Below are positions 1 to 6,875 of a stretch of DNA of 16,407 nt, piece by piece. Numbering within the stretch: the stretch's first letter is position 1; each line of letters starts with the position of its first letter. Made by a program: the position numbers and the translations under genes. The notes under the pieces were generated by a model. It saw nothing but the letters and a program-made list of their open reading frames with translations, was not told the origin of the DNA and ran no database searches. The stretch comes from an uncultured Muribaculaceae bacterium (GTDB taxonomy: Bacteria; Bacteroidota; Bacteroidia; Bacteroidales; Muribaculaceae): positions 1 through 16,407 of the forward strand of contig CAKTFH010000035.1 of the NCBI GenBank assembly GCA_934555895.1. The letters are read 5' to 3'.

Positions 1-25
1 GTAGGTAGCCGCCCCTTATCAAAGT

Positions 26-72
26 GAATCGCCCCTGCACCGCAACAGCGGAGCAGGGGCGATTCTTTTTTT
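26..72 (+). terminator. Rho-independent terminator of a gene left of the window
   Basis: A 13-bp perfect stem (26-38 with 53-65) is extended by an inner 4-bp stem (40-43 with 48-51) across an A-A mismatch, closed by an AACA loop. Seven T residues follow (66-72). The T-run is on the plus strand, so it should end a plus-strand transcript entering from the left; that gene is not in the window. Confidence 0.88.
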
Positions 73-203
73 GTATCCTGCCTTCCCGCGGTGCTCCCGG
101 TCATCTTCCTCACATTTTCTTTTAGAACGGACGGAAGCACGCGGCAGGCCACGCGAACAGGCCAAACGATGAGATGTCAAATGAAGAGAGAGAGGAAGAG
201 CGC

Positions 204-428
204 TTACATGATTGTGAGCATTACCAGTGAGGCTATGGCAAATAGGAGGCCGCTTACTGCGATGGGAATGGTAATCTTCCTGAGAGCTTTTCGCTGGGTA
301 TCGCTCAATATTCTGCTACCGTTACGCTTGAAATAGGTGAGCGCAAGAATCAGCCTGATTAATGCACCAATAACTAAAATGGCGATGCTGATATCGAGAA
401 ACAGGCTGCCGAGTTTATATAAATCCAT
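204..428 (-). CDS. Small two-helix membrane protein, unknown function
   Basis: This encodes 74 residues and I do not recognise the family. Two strongly hydrophobic stretches (about residues 9-32 and 52-73) flank a basic linker (about 33-50, rich in K and R), the pattern of a hairpin inner-membrane protein with the loop on the cytoplasmic side. The start is ATG and the stop TAA. No clear TAnnTTTG promoter or terminator is visible around it. An overlapping plus-strand frame (91-336) has Arg/Met/Thr-rich, unstructured composition, so this strand is preferred. The membrane pattern is what argues that it is real. The function is unknown. Confidence 0.55.
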   Translation of the reverse strand: MDLYKLGSLFLDISIAILVIGALIRLILALTYFKRNGSRILSDTQRKALRKITIPIAVSGLLFAIASLVMLTIM

Positions 429-644
429 AGATGCTTTATTTTTAATATAACGCGAGGATTAACTCCATGGTTTTTTGGAAGGTATTGAGGGGAGTGCTTG
501 AATATAGGAGTATGGCAATTCTTGAAATATAATTGAGGTGAATAAATGAATTTTTATCACTGAGATAAGTTGATGATAATCAGTATATATAGGTCCTTGT
601 GGATGAAAAACTTGAAATTTAATGCGAAAAAAGTGTGCGGAAAT
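429..644. other. A+T-rich intergenic stretch
   Basis: No convincing gene is seen. Minus-strand (459-716) and plus-strand (603-749) frames cross the stretch, but both run over the tRNA promoter and look accidental. The stretch may hold upstream signals for the small membrane protein or the tRNA. Confidence 0.5.
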
Positions 645-675
645 TTGGGTAATTCGAAATCTATTCGTACCTTTG
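645..675 (+). promoter_or_regulatory. Bacteroidota-type promoter of tRNA-Glu
   Basis: TTG at 645-647 (TTTG at 644-647) is followed after 20 bp by TACCTTTG at 668-675, a full match to the TAnnTTTG -7 consensus of the Bacteroidota primary sigma factor. Transcription would begin near 680, about 55 nt before the mature tRNA. A leader hairpin follows: 680-685 pairs with 709-714, and 691-695 pairs with 700-704. Confidence 0.82.
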
Positions 676-734
676 CAGTGTTGAAAGACAAACCACTTGT
701 GGTTCCGGTTCAACAAAGAGAAAATACAAAAGAT

Positions 735-807
735 GGCGATTTAGTGTAGTGGCCTAGCACGCCACCCTCTCACGGTGGAGACCAGGGTTCGATTCCCTGA
801 TTCGCTA
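735..807 (+). tRNA. tRNA-Glu (anticodon CTC)
   Basis: The 73-nt cloverleaf has a D-stem GTGT/GCAC, an anticodon stem CCACC/GGTGG with loop CTCTCAC (anticodon CTC, reading GAG), and a T-stem CAGGG/CCCTG with loop TTCGATT. The 3' CCA is not encoded; the gene ends in discriminator A. The acceptor stem is slightly weak: the first pair is G-T and the sixth is a T-T mismatch, while the other five pair. A promoter and a terminator flank it tightly, so it is a single-gene transcription unit. Confidence 0.93.
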
Positions 808-817
808 CTCGCCTAGA

Positions 818-855
818 AAGAGCGCCTGCAAATCTTGCAGGCGCTCTTATCTTTT
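818..855 (+). terminator. Terminator of the tRNA-Glu unit
   Basis: A 14-bp perfect stem (818-831 with 835-848), a 3-nt loop and a T-rich tail (TTATCTTTT) begin 10 nt after the tRNA 3' end. Confidence 0.9.
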
Positions 856-1010
856 GTAGCCGAATATGATTGCCGATTCTGTAAACAGTATCAGCCTCAA
901 CGGTGTTTCAAATATAGGATGCGAGGGTGAAATTCTGTTTTGAGCCGGCAGTTCTGTTTCATCGATTTCGCATTATATCAAATAGTGTAAAATTTAATTT
1001 GATTTCAGCA

Positions 1011-1691
1011 ATGATTTTTGCTTCAGACCTCGATGATACGCTCTTTCGCGAGATAGACTATGTGCATTCGGCCTACAGAGCAATTGGCCGTGAGTTGGAA
1101 AGCGACGGAATAATGACTGCCAAAGAGGCTGTGGAGGCTCTTGAGATGGCAGAGACTACGGCGCGTGGTTTTGACAATCTCGCTGCACTGATCTGGCAGA
1201 ACCATCCAGGCTCGCGGTATGATGTGAAGTGGATGTTGAATATATATCGCACACATAAGCCGGATATTCATCTTTTACCCGGCGCCCGCAAGTTGTTGGA
1301 CACACTGCGCAACGAGGGGGTTGAAATCGCCCTTATAACTGACGGCAGGAGCAATACGCAGCGCGCCAAGATTGAAGTGCTCGGGCTTATGGAATATGTG
1401 AAGTCGGATAATATTATCATTTCAGAAGAGGTTGGAGGCGACAAAACCACAGAAATACCCTTTACGACGCTGATGGGTCGCAACCCGTCGCAGTCATCAT
1501 TCCTTTATCTCGGCGATAATCCCGCCAAGGATTTCCGCTGGCCGAATGCCTTGGGCTGGACTACGGTAGAGCTTTTCAGTCCCGGGTGGGTGCATGTGAA
1601 TCCGCAGGATGTGGCGGTTCCGGAAGAATACCGTGCGCAATATGTTGTCACATCGCTCCCTGAAGCCGCCAGTTTCGCGATGCCTGGCTGA
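1011..1691 (+). CDS. HAD-family hydrolase (likely phosphatase)
   Basis: This 226-residue cytoplasmic protein has all four HAD motifs. Motif I is FASDLDDTLF, with nucleophile Asp6 and acid/base Asp8. Motif II is LITDG (Thr110). Lys145 is a motif III candidate. Motif IV is LGDNPAKDF, with Asp169 and Asp174. Residues about 12-95 form a helical cap (C1-type, as in the phosphoglycolate phosphatase/YjjG group). The substrate cannot be read from the sequence; sugar phosphates or nucleotides are likely. The frame is open further upstream to 927, but the upstream residues are not HAD-like, and starting at 1011 puts motif I at the N-terminus as usual. The gene stands alone between a tRNA unit and convergent lgt. 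I found no clear promoter. Confidence 0.87.
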   Translation: MIFASDLDDTLFREIDYVHSAYRAIGRELESDGIMTAKEAVEALEMAETTARGFDNLAALIWQNHPGSRYDVKWMLNIYRTHKPDIHLLPGARKLLDTLRNEGVEIALITDGRSNTQRAKIEVLGLMEYVKSDNIIISEEVGGDKTTEIPFTTLMGRNPSQSSFLYLGDNPAKDFRWPNALGWTTVELFSPGWVHVNPQDVAVPEEYRAQYVVTSLPEAASFAMPG

Positions 1692-1727
1692 ATAGGGGAT
1701 AATCAAGTTACATAGTTTCAGGAAATA

Positions 1728-1763
1728 AAAAATCTCGCGGAGAGGGCTCTTCGCGAGATTTTT
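1728..1763. terminator. Bidirectional terminator between the HAD gene and lgt
   Basis: A 12-bp perfect stem (1728-1739 with 1752-1763) extends by four more pairs, including one G-T, to a GGGC loop (1744-1747). The arms begin with AAAAA and end with TTTTT, so it works on both strands. It sits between two convergent genes: 36 nt after the HAD stop and 15 nt beyond the lgt stop. Confidence 0.9.
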
Positions 1764-1778
1764 GATAAAGGTGGAATG

Positions 1779-2666
1779 CTATTTCTTTTTTTGCGATCTT
1801 GACTGGGCCGATGACGGGTCGTCGGGGAAGCGGTCTGGGAACGACAGTTTGACCGGTGGCCGCATGTAGGAGTAAATCACCAGACCGATTCCCATCAGGA
1901 TGAAGGGAATGCTTAGCCACTGACCCATGTTGAGTGTCATGCCAATCTCAAATTCCTCCTGCGGATTTTTTACAAATTCTATAAGGAAGCGGCTGGCGAA
2001 CAGCACTATGAAGAACACTCCGAAGAGCAGACCGGGCCGGCGCTCGGCATTTTTCTTCCAGTACATCCACATAAGCAGCGCGAAGAGCAGGAGATAGCAT
2101 GCGGCTTCGTAGAGCTGCGTGGGGTGTGATGGAGCTGAGAAGATAGGTTCGGCGCCATTCATCCAGCCGTGAATGTTGGTGATGAACCGGAAGCCCCAGG
2201 GAAGATCGGTGGGATGGCCGTAAATTTCGTGGTTCATCAGGTTTCCGAAGCGGATTAGGGCGCCTACCATGGCAATGGGAATCACCAGGCGGTCGAAAGT
2301 CCATAGCGGGCTGCGCTTTGTCACGAGGATGGAGTAAATCACCACGGCTATCATGATGCCTATGGTGCCTCCGTGGCTGGCGAGGCCGCCCTCCCATGTG
2401 TAGAGTATCTCGATGGGATGCTGCGAGTAGTAATCCCATGCGTAAAAGAACACATGCCCGAGTCTGGCTCCAACTATTGTGGCTATCACCACATAGATAA
2501 GCAGGCTGTTGAGCCATTTTTCGGGGGCTCCTTCGTGGCGGAATATCCTATGCAGAATCATGTAGCCGAGGTAGAACCCGATGACGAACATCAGTCCGTA
2601 CCACCGGATGGTGACCGGGGAGCCTATCAGCACTGGATCGGCTGTCCATGTTATGAAGTCGAGCAT
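1779..2666 (-). CDS. lgt: Prolipoprotein diacylglyceryl transferase
   Basis: This inner-membrane enzyme transfers diacylglycerol from phosphatidylglycerol to the lipobox cysteine of prolipoproteins, the first step of lipoprotein maturation. It has 295 residues and several membrane helices. Family motifs are visible: a WYG near the N-terminus (22-24), GARLGHVFFY (66-75), GGLASHGG with the conserved His98 (93-100), the Lgt signature RFGNLMNHEIYG with Arg139 (139-150), HPTQLYE (181-187), and SRFLIEFVKNPQE (225-237). The C-terminal 25 residues are hydrophilic and end in KKK. The gene lies 44 nt after ackA and is probably the last gene of a pta-ackA-lgt transcript. Its function is unrelated to acetate metabolism. 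Confidence 0.97.
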   Translation of the reverse strand: MLDFITWTADPVLIGSPVTIRWYGLMFVIGFYLGYMILHRIFRHEGAPEKWLNSLLIYVVIATIVGARLGHVFFYAWDYYSQHPIEILYTWEGGLASHGGTIGIMIAVVIYSILVTKRSPLWTFDRLVIPIAMVGALIRFGNLMNHEIYGHPTDLPWGFRFITNIHGWMNGAEPIFSAPSHPTQLYEAACYLLLFALLMWMYWKKNAERRPGLLFGVFFIVLFASRFLIEFVKNPQEEFEIGMTLNMGQWLSIPFILMGIGLVIYSYMRPPVKLSFPDRFPDDPSSAQSRSQKKK

Positions 2667-2710
2667 TGTCTTGGACGATACTGGTTACGTGGATTTCAGC
2701 GCGATGGCTG

Positions 2711-3919
2711 TCAGATTTCTCTTCCGTTGACAATGGCTTCAGTATCACGGGCAATCATCAGCTCCTCGTCGGTGGGTACCACCACTACTTTAACCTTTGA
2801 AGCGGCAGCAGAGATCACAGTTTCGGTACCGCGGGCCTTGGCATTCACCTTTTTGTCGAGTTCCACGCCCATGAATGCGAGCGGCTCACACACATTCATG
2901 CGCAGACCGGTCTGATTCTCGCCGACACCTCCGGTGAATACAATAATGTCCACGCCTCCCATTTCAGCGGCGTATGCACCGATATATTTGATGATGCGCT
3001 GCTCGTACATATCAAGTGCAAGCTTTGCCTTCTCGTCGCCGGCATTCACGGCGGCTTCGATTTCACGCATGTCGCTCGACAGCTCGCTCACGCCGAGCAC
3101 GCCGCTCTCTTTGTTGATGATTTTCTGAAGGGCGTCGGCATCGATGGAGTGTTTTTTCATGAGGAATGTAAGGGCTCCCGGGTCAACATCTCCCACACGG
3201 GTACCCATCATGAGGCCTTCAGTAGGTGTGAGACCCATCGATGTATCTACGCTTTTGCCGTAGAGTACAGCTGTGATAGAGCCGCCGTTGCCCACGTGGC
3301 ATGTGATGATTTTCTGTTTTGTGATGTCCACTCCGAGAATCTCACATACGCGGGCTGATACATAGCGGTGACTTGTTCCGTGGAAGCCGTAACGGCGCAC
3401 GCCGTCTTCTTTATAGAAGCGGTAGGGGAGTGCGTACATGAACGATTTAGCAGGCATGGTCTGGTGGAAGGCAGTGTCGAACACACCCACCTGAGGCACA
3501 CCTGGAAGAATCTCATCGACGGCTTCGATGCCTGTCACGTTTGCGGGGTTGTGGAGTGGGGCGAGGTCGTAGCAGTCCTTGACCTGCTGGAGCACTTCGT
3601 CGGTGAGGAGCACGCTCTTGCTGAATTTTTCGGCACCGTGCACCACGCGGTGGCCTACGGCATCGATTTCGTTATACGACTTGATGCAGCCGAGCTCGGG
3701 GTCGGTGAGAATGTCGAGCACAGCTTTCACAGCGCCTTTGTGGTCTGTCAGGCCGAGTTCGCGTATGGCTTTCGAACCGTCGTTGAGCTTATATTTGAGG
3801 AATCCGTCGGGCAGACCGATTTTTTCTACTCCGCCTTCGGCCATCACGATTTCACCTTTTGTGTCGATGAGCTTATATTTTACAGAGCTGCTGCCGCAGT
3901 TGAGCACGAGTATTTTCAT
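2711..3919 (-). CDS. ackA: Acetate kinase
   Basis: Acetate kinase converts acetyl phosphate and ADP to acetate and ATP, the energy-yielding step of mixed-acid fermentation. The 402 residues match the usual family length. Motifs include LVLNCGSSSVKYKL (4-17, Asn7), GHRVVHG (89-95, Arg91), FDTAFHQTMP (147-156, Asp148), GFHGTSH (178-184, His180), CHVGNGGS (207-214), GTRVGDVDPG (239-248, Arg241) and FTGGVGEN near the C-terminus. The ATG at 3919 gives the standard MKILVLNCGSS start. It lies 30 nt downstream of pta, the usual order in Bacteroidota. Confidence 0.98.
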   Translation of the reverse strand: MKILVLNCGSSSVKYKLIDTKGEIVMAEGGVEKIGLPDGFLKYKLNDGSKAIRELGLTDHKGAVKAVLDILTDPELGCIKSYNEIDAVGHRVVHGAEKFSKSVLLTDEVLQQVKDCYDLAPLHNPANVTGIEAVDEILPGVPQVGVFDTAFHQTMPAKSFMYALPYRFYKEDGVRRYGFHGTSHRYVSARVCEILGVDITKQKIITCHVGNGGSITAVLYGKSVDTSMGLTPTEGLMMGTRVGDVDPGALTFLMKKHSIDADALQKIINKESGVLGVSELSSDMREIEAAVNAGDEKAKLALDMYEQRIIKYIGAYAAEMGGVDIIVFTGGVGENQTGLRMNVCEPLAFMGVELDKKVNAKARGTETVISAAASKVKVVVVPTDEELMIARDTEAIVNGREI

Positions 3920-3949
3920 ACTGATAACGAGATTTAATGGATTTGTGGA

Positions 3950-4957
3950 TTATTTTTCGTGAATGGCCTGATTGGCTGTCATGATGATGGTCTTGTATAT
4001 GTCGTCGGCCACACATCCGCGCGAGAGGTCGCTCACAGGGGCTGCAAGGCCCTGAAGAAGTGGGCCAACGGCCTCGGCTCCAGCCAGTCGCTGCACAAGT
4101 TTATAAGCAATGTTGCCTACCTCGAGTGAGGGGAATACGAGCACATTGGCTTTGCCTGCGATGTCGCTGTGCGGAGCTTTGAGCGAGGCTACGACTGGAA
4201 CGATGGCGGCATCGGTCTGCAGCTCGCCGTCGAGTTTGAGCGATGGCTCCATCTCGTGGGCTATTCTGGTGGCTTCTATTACTTTGTCGACACGCTCATG
4301 CTTGGCGCTTCCCTTGGTGGAGAAGGAGAGTATGGCAACACGTGGGTCGATGTTGGCCACATCGCGGGCTGTCTCGGCGGCGCAAACGGCGATCTCTGCC
4401 AACTGGTGTGCGTCGGGGTCGGGCACCACTGCACAGTCGGCAAACACCATCAGGCCGTCTGTGCCGTAGGGGCTTCCTTCGGGGAGCAGCATGATGAAGG
4501 CACCGGAAACAGTGTTGATGCCGGGCTCGGTCTTGATGACCTGGAAGGCGGCGCGGAGCACATCGCCGGTGGTGTGGATTGCTCCACTCACCAGACCGTC
4601 GGCATCGCCGGCCTTAACCATCAGGCAGCCGAAATAGAGCTCGTTGGCTGTGAAATGGCGGGCATCGTCCATCGAGATGCCTTTTTTCTTGCGGAGTTCG
4701 TAGAAAAGGGGGGCATAGCGGTCTATGTTCTTTTCATCCTTCGGGTCGAGAACCGTGGCTCGGCTTATGTTTTCAAGTCCAAGACTTTTTGCCTTTTGGG
4801 TTACTTCGTCAATGTTGCCGAGGAGGATAATTTCTGCGAGGCCGTCGGCAATGATGCGGTCGGCAGCGGTAAGGTTGCGTTCTTCAGTGCCCTCCGGCAA
4901 CACTATGCGGCGCGGATTGGCCTTGGCGCGGAGGGTAAGTCGTTCAAAAAGTTTCAT
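3950..4957 (-). CDS. pta: Phosphate acetyltransferase (short form)
   Basis: The enzyme converts acetyl-CoA and phosphate to acetyl phosphate and CoA, which AckA uses next. At 335 residues it is the compact single-domain form, without the N-terminal DRTGG/P-loop extension of enterobacterial Pta. Recognisable blocks are RIVLPEGTEERNL near the N-terminus, VSGAIHTTGDVLRAAFQ, GLMVFADCAVVPDP, and near the C-terminus LVFPSLEVGNIAYKLVQRL and GPLLQGLAAPVSDLSRG. The frame is open from a TTG at 4999, but that codon lies inside the predicted -7 box (4997-5004). The ATG at 4957 gives the usual MKLFERLTLRAKAN N-terminus, so I chose it. It is the first gene of the pta-ackA-lgt unit. Confidence 0.97.
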   Translation of the reverse strand: MKLFERLTLRAKANPRRIVLPEGTEERNLTAADRIIADGLAEIILLGNIDEVTQKAKSLGLENISRATVLDPKDEKNIDRYAPLFYELRKKKGISMDDARHFTANELYFGCLMVKAGDADGLVSGAIHTTGDVLRAAFQVIKTEPGINTVSGAFIMLLPEGSPYGTDGLMVFADCAVVPDPDAHQLAEIAVCAAETARDVANIDPRVAILSFSTKGSAKHERVDKVIEATRIAHEMEPSLKLDGELQTDAAIVPVVASLKAPHSDIAGKANVLVFPSLEVGNIAYKLVQRLAGAEAVGPLLQGLAAPVSDLSRGCVADDIYKTIIMTANQAIHEK

Positions 4958-4996
4958 AGGTGTTATGTAACTGTTTTTGTTGTCGGTTTGATAGTG

Positions 4997-5027
4997 CAAA
5001 ATTACCTAAAATGGGTGAGAAATCACC
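4997..5027 (-). promoter_or_regulatory. Promoter of pta-ackA-lgt with an upstream palindrome
   Basis: Read on minus, TAATTTTG (5004-4997) matches TAnnTTTG. This gives a leader of about 30-35 nt before the pta ATG. No good TTTG lies at -33. That position instead carries a 5-4-5 inverted repeat, GGTGA-GAAA-TCACC (5014-5027), which could be an operator. The promoter call is fairly firm; the operator is inference. Confidence 0.65.
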
Positions 5028-5090
5028 ATAGATAAGATAAAAATCATAAGTGCCCGAGATGATTCGGCTCTATTAAAGAAGCCCTTAATC

Positions 5091-6665
5091 TCAGGATGCC
5101 CCGATTGCCATAATGTCGGCCTCAAAGGAGTCGCGCCGGATGGCTTTGTTGCGTAGTTTATTACGGTAGGTGTAGATGGTGTTCACGCTGTAGTTGAGCG
5201 TGTGGGCCACACGGTTAGTGTCCTCTATACCAAGACGCATGAATGCGAGGATGCGTAGGTCGCTGTTGAGCAGCTCGCCTTCGCCGAGCACAATTCTCTC
5301 TTCAGGTCGCAGCAATTCGTTCACTTTTTCGGTGAAATCGGGATAGATATGGAGGAAAGCCTCGTCGAAAACCGAATAGAACTCCTTGCTCTGTTCCTCG
5401 ATGAATTTTCCGGAGCGTGTTATGCGGTAAAGCTCTTCGGTCTGGCCGGCCGAAATTTTGCGGTTGGCGAGTTTGCAGAGGTCTTTAATCTTATCCATGA
5501 ATATTGAGCTCAGATTCAGGAACTGGCTGATGTAAATATCTTTGGCACGGTTGGCGCTCTGTAGCTTCTGCTTCATGGCGGCCACACGGTAGAGTTGCCT
5601 GCGCAGATACCACAGGGCCACTCCGAGAGCCAGAAGGCATGCGGCAAGTATAATTACTGTGATGGTGAGCCCTCGGCGCCATGCGGCCATCTCGCGGTTA
5701 TGGTGGTTTTCGACCACATTGAGCAGTTCGGTGGTCTGGCTCATTCTCACCGAAGCGCGGCTCTCCACGGCATTATCGATGGCCACTGATAAATAGTTGT
5801 GGGCACGGTCTATGTCGCCAAGCTCGTAGAGCAGTCCGCCGAGTTCCTGGATGGATGTGACTTCGAGTGTGGCATGCCTTATGTCGGAAATTGCCGATAG
5901 GGCCAGATAATGGATGCGACCGTTTATGTCGCCTTTGGCTGCGGCAATCTGCGAGAGAATGTGGCAGGCCACTGCATAGGTGTCATCGTCGGGATTAGTG
6001 TCGTTGAGTAGCGATGTCAGCACCTGCGATGCGCGGGCCAGTTCGCCGTGCAAAAAACTGTATTCGCCGAGATTCAGGCGATAAATGTTTGATTCGGGTG
6101 GGAGAGTGGGAAGTAGGCGGTGCTGTGCTTCCAAAGCAAGACGATGCCAGTGGTCGTAATGTACGTTTCGTCCATCGTAATACGACGATATGTAGGAATA
6201 CATCTGGCGTGTGGCGGCGTAATAAGTGCTCATTAGCTGTGGCGACAGAGCAGCTGTGTCGATTCGCTCTATATCGGACAGGGCATCGTGGGTATAACCG
6301 CTTATGGTCAGATATGTGGCACGCCTCATCAGGAACTCGTTTTCCAAATCATGGAGTTCGCGGGCGGCAGCCGTGTTGGCTCCGATTGTGTAATAGTGGA
6401 GTGCCGAATCGTTGTTGAACGCATTGTAGCCTTTGGCTATCTCCATGGTTGCTGTGAGCCATTTGCGTGAGCCGCGCTCGCTGGCCGCGCGCAAGTGTTT
6501 TAGCGAGTCGATGCGCTCCACTCGCCGCTCCTTGTAAGCATTGCGTTGCGCCAGTTCACTGTCAAGGGCTTTCAGGGTGTTGTCTGCCATATCGCGTGTG
6601 ATGCCTGAGCCATGGGCACACATCATGGCTGTAAGGATGACGAATATCAGTGCAGTTTTTTTCAT
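5091..6665 (-). CDS. DUF6377-like membrane TPR transcriptional regulator
   Basis: This 524-residue protein has the layout of a Bacteroidota one-component regulator. A signal-peptide-like segment (1-19) precedes a helical, TPR-like region (about 60-300) that should lie in the periplasm. One membrane helix follows (about 333-354), then a cytoplasmic coiled-coil-like segment (about 358-380, with QLYRVAAMKQKLQSANRAKD) and a C-terminal helix-turn-helix (about 467-510). The HTH reads LNSDLRILAFMRLGIEDTNR then VAHTLNYSVNTIYTYRNKLR, and resembles LuxR/two-component output domains. Family members are thought to sense periplasmic signals and regulate transcription, but ligand and targets are unknown here. 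It is monocistronic, between the fabF terminator and the pta promoter, and is not next to a SusCD locus. The -7 box ends 8 nt before the ATG, so the mRNA may be nearly leaderless. Confidence 0.85.
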   Translation of the reverse strand: MKKTALIFVILTAMMCAHGSGITRDMADNTLKALDSELAQRNAYKERRVERIDSLKHLRAASERGSRKWLTATMEIAKGYNAFNNDSALHYYTIGANTAAARELHDLENEFLMRRATYLTISGYTHDALSDIERIDTAALSPQLMSTYYAATRQMYSYISSYYDGRNVHYDHWHRLALEAQHRLLPTLPPESNIYRLNLGEYSFLHGELARASQVLTSLLNDTNPDDDTYAVACHILSQIAAAKGDINGRIHYLALSAISDIRHATLEVTSIQELGGLLYELGDIDRAHNYLSVAIDNAVESRASVRMSQTTELLNVVENHHNREMAAWRRGLTITVIILAACLLALGVALWYLRRQLYRVAAMKQKLQSANRAKDIYISQFLNLSSIFMDKIKDLCKLANRKISAGQTEELYRITRSGKFIEEQSKEFYSVFDEAFLHIYPDFTEKVNELLRPEERIVLGEGELLNSDLRILAFMRLGIEDTNRVAHTLNYSVNTIYTYRNKLRNKAIRRDSFEADIMAIGAS

Positions 6666-6673
6666 GGTTCATG

Positions 6674-6681
6674 CAAAGGTA
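6674..6681 (-). promoter_or_regulatory. -7 box of the DUF6377-like regulator
   Basis: Read on minus this is TACCTTTG, an exact TAnnTTTG match. Only a weak CTTTTAG lies near -33 (6700-6694). The box ends 8 nt upstream of the ATG at 6665, so the predicted 5' UTR is only a few nucleotides. Confidence 0.72.
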
Positions 6682-6791
6682 GCGAAAATCTGTCTAAAAG
6701 CCATATAAGAGCATGTGGGAATTTGACTTATGCTGATATTTATAGCCTGATGCCATGCTTCTTACATATATAGGGCTGAAATGATATGAAG

Positions 6792-6821
6792 CAAGGGGCC
6801 GCGTTTGTACGCGGCCCCTTG
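6792..6821 (-). terminator. Terminator after fabF
   Basis: A perfect 12-bp GC-rich stem (6792-6803 with 6810-6821) has a 6-nt loop and lies 54 nt past the fabF stop. On the minus strand the stem is followed by CTTCATATC, which is only modestly T-rich, so termination may rely mainly on stem strength. Confidence 0.75.
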
Positions 6822-6875
6822 GCTATGCTTGGTGAAAATGATGTCTCCAGTTGGTGGTCAGAGATTTCTTATTGC

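Noticed and set aside
459..716. 85-codon minus-strand frame
   Set aside because: It covers the antisense of the tRNA promoter and leader and has no promoter or recognisable protein features.
603..749. 48-codon plus-strand frame from ATG 603
   Set aside because: It runs through the tRNA promoter and into the mature tRNA, so it would not be transcribed as a leadered mRNA. The composition is unremarkable.
927..1010. Upstream extension of the HAD hydrolase
   Set aside because: HAD motif I should be near the N-terminus, and the extra 28 residues show no domain or signal-peptide logic.
3368..3937. Long plus-strand frames opposite ackA, pta and fabF (e.g. 3368-3937, 4169-5035, 6969-8207)
   Set aside because: These are antisense shadows produced by the codon bias of the real genes. 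They are rich in His/Val/Cys without domain patterns.
4957..4999. Longer pta start (TTG at 4999)
   Set aside because: The codon lies inside the predicted -7 box and the added residues are absent from the typical Pta N-terminus.
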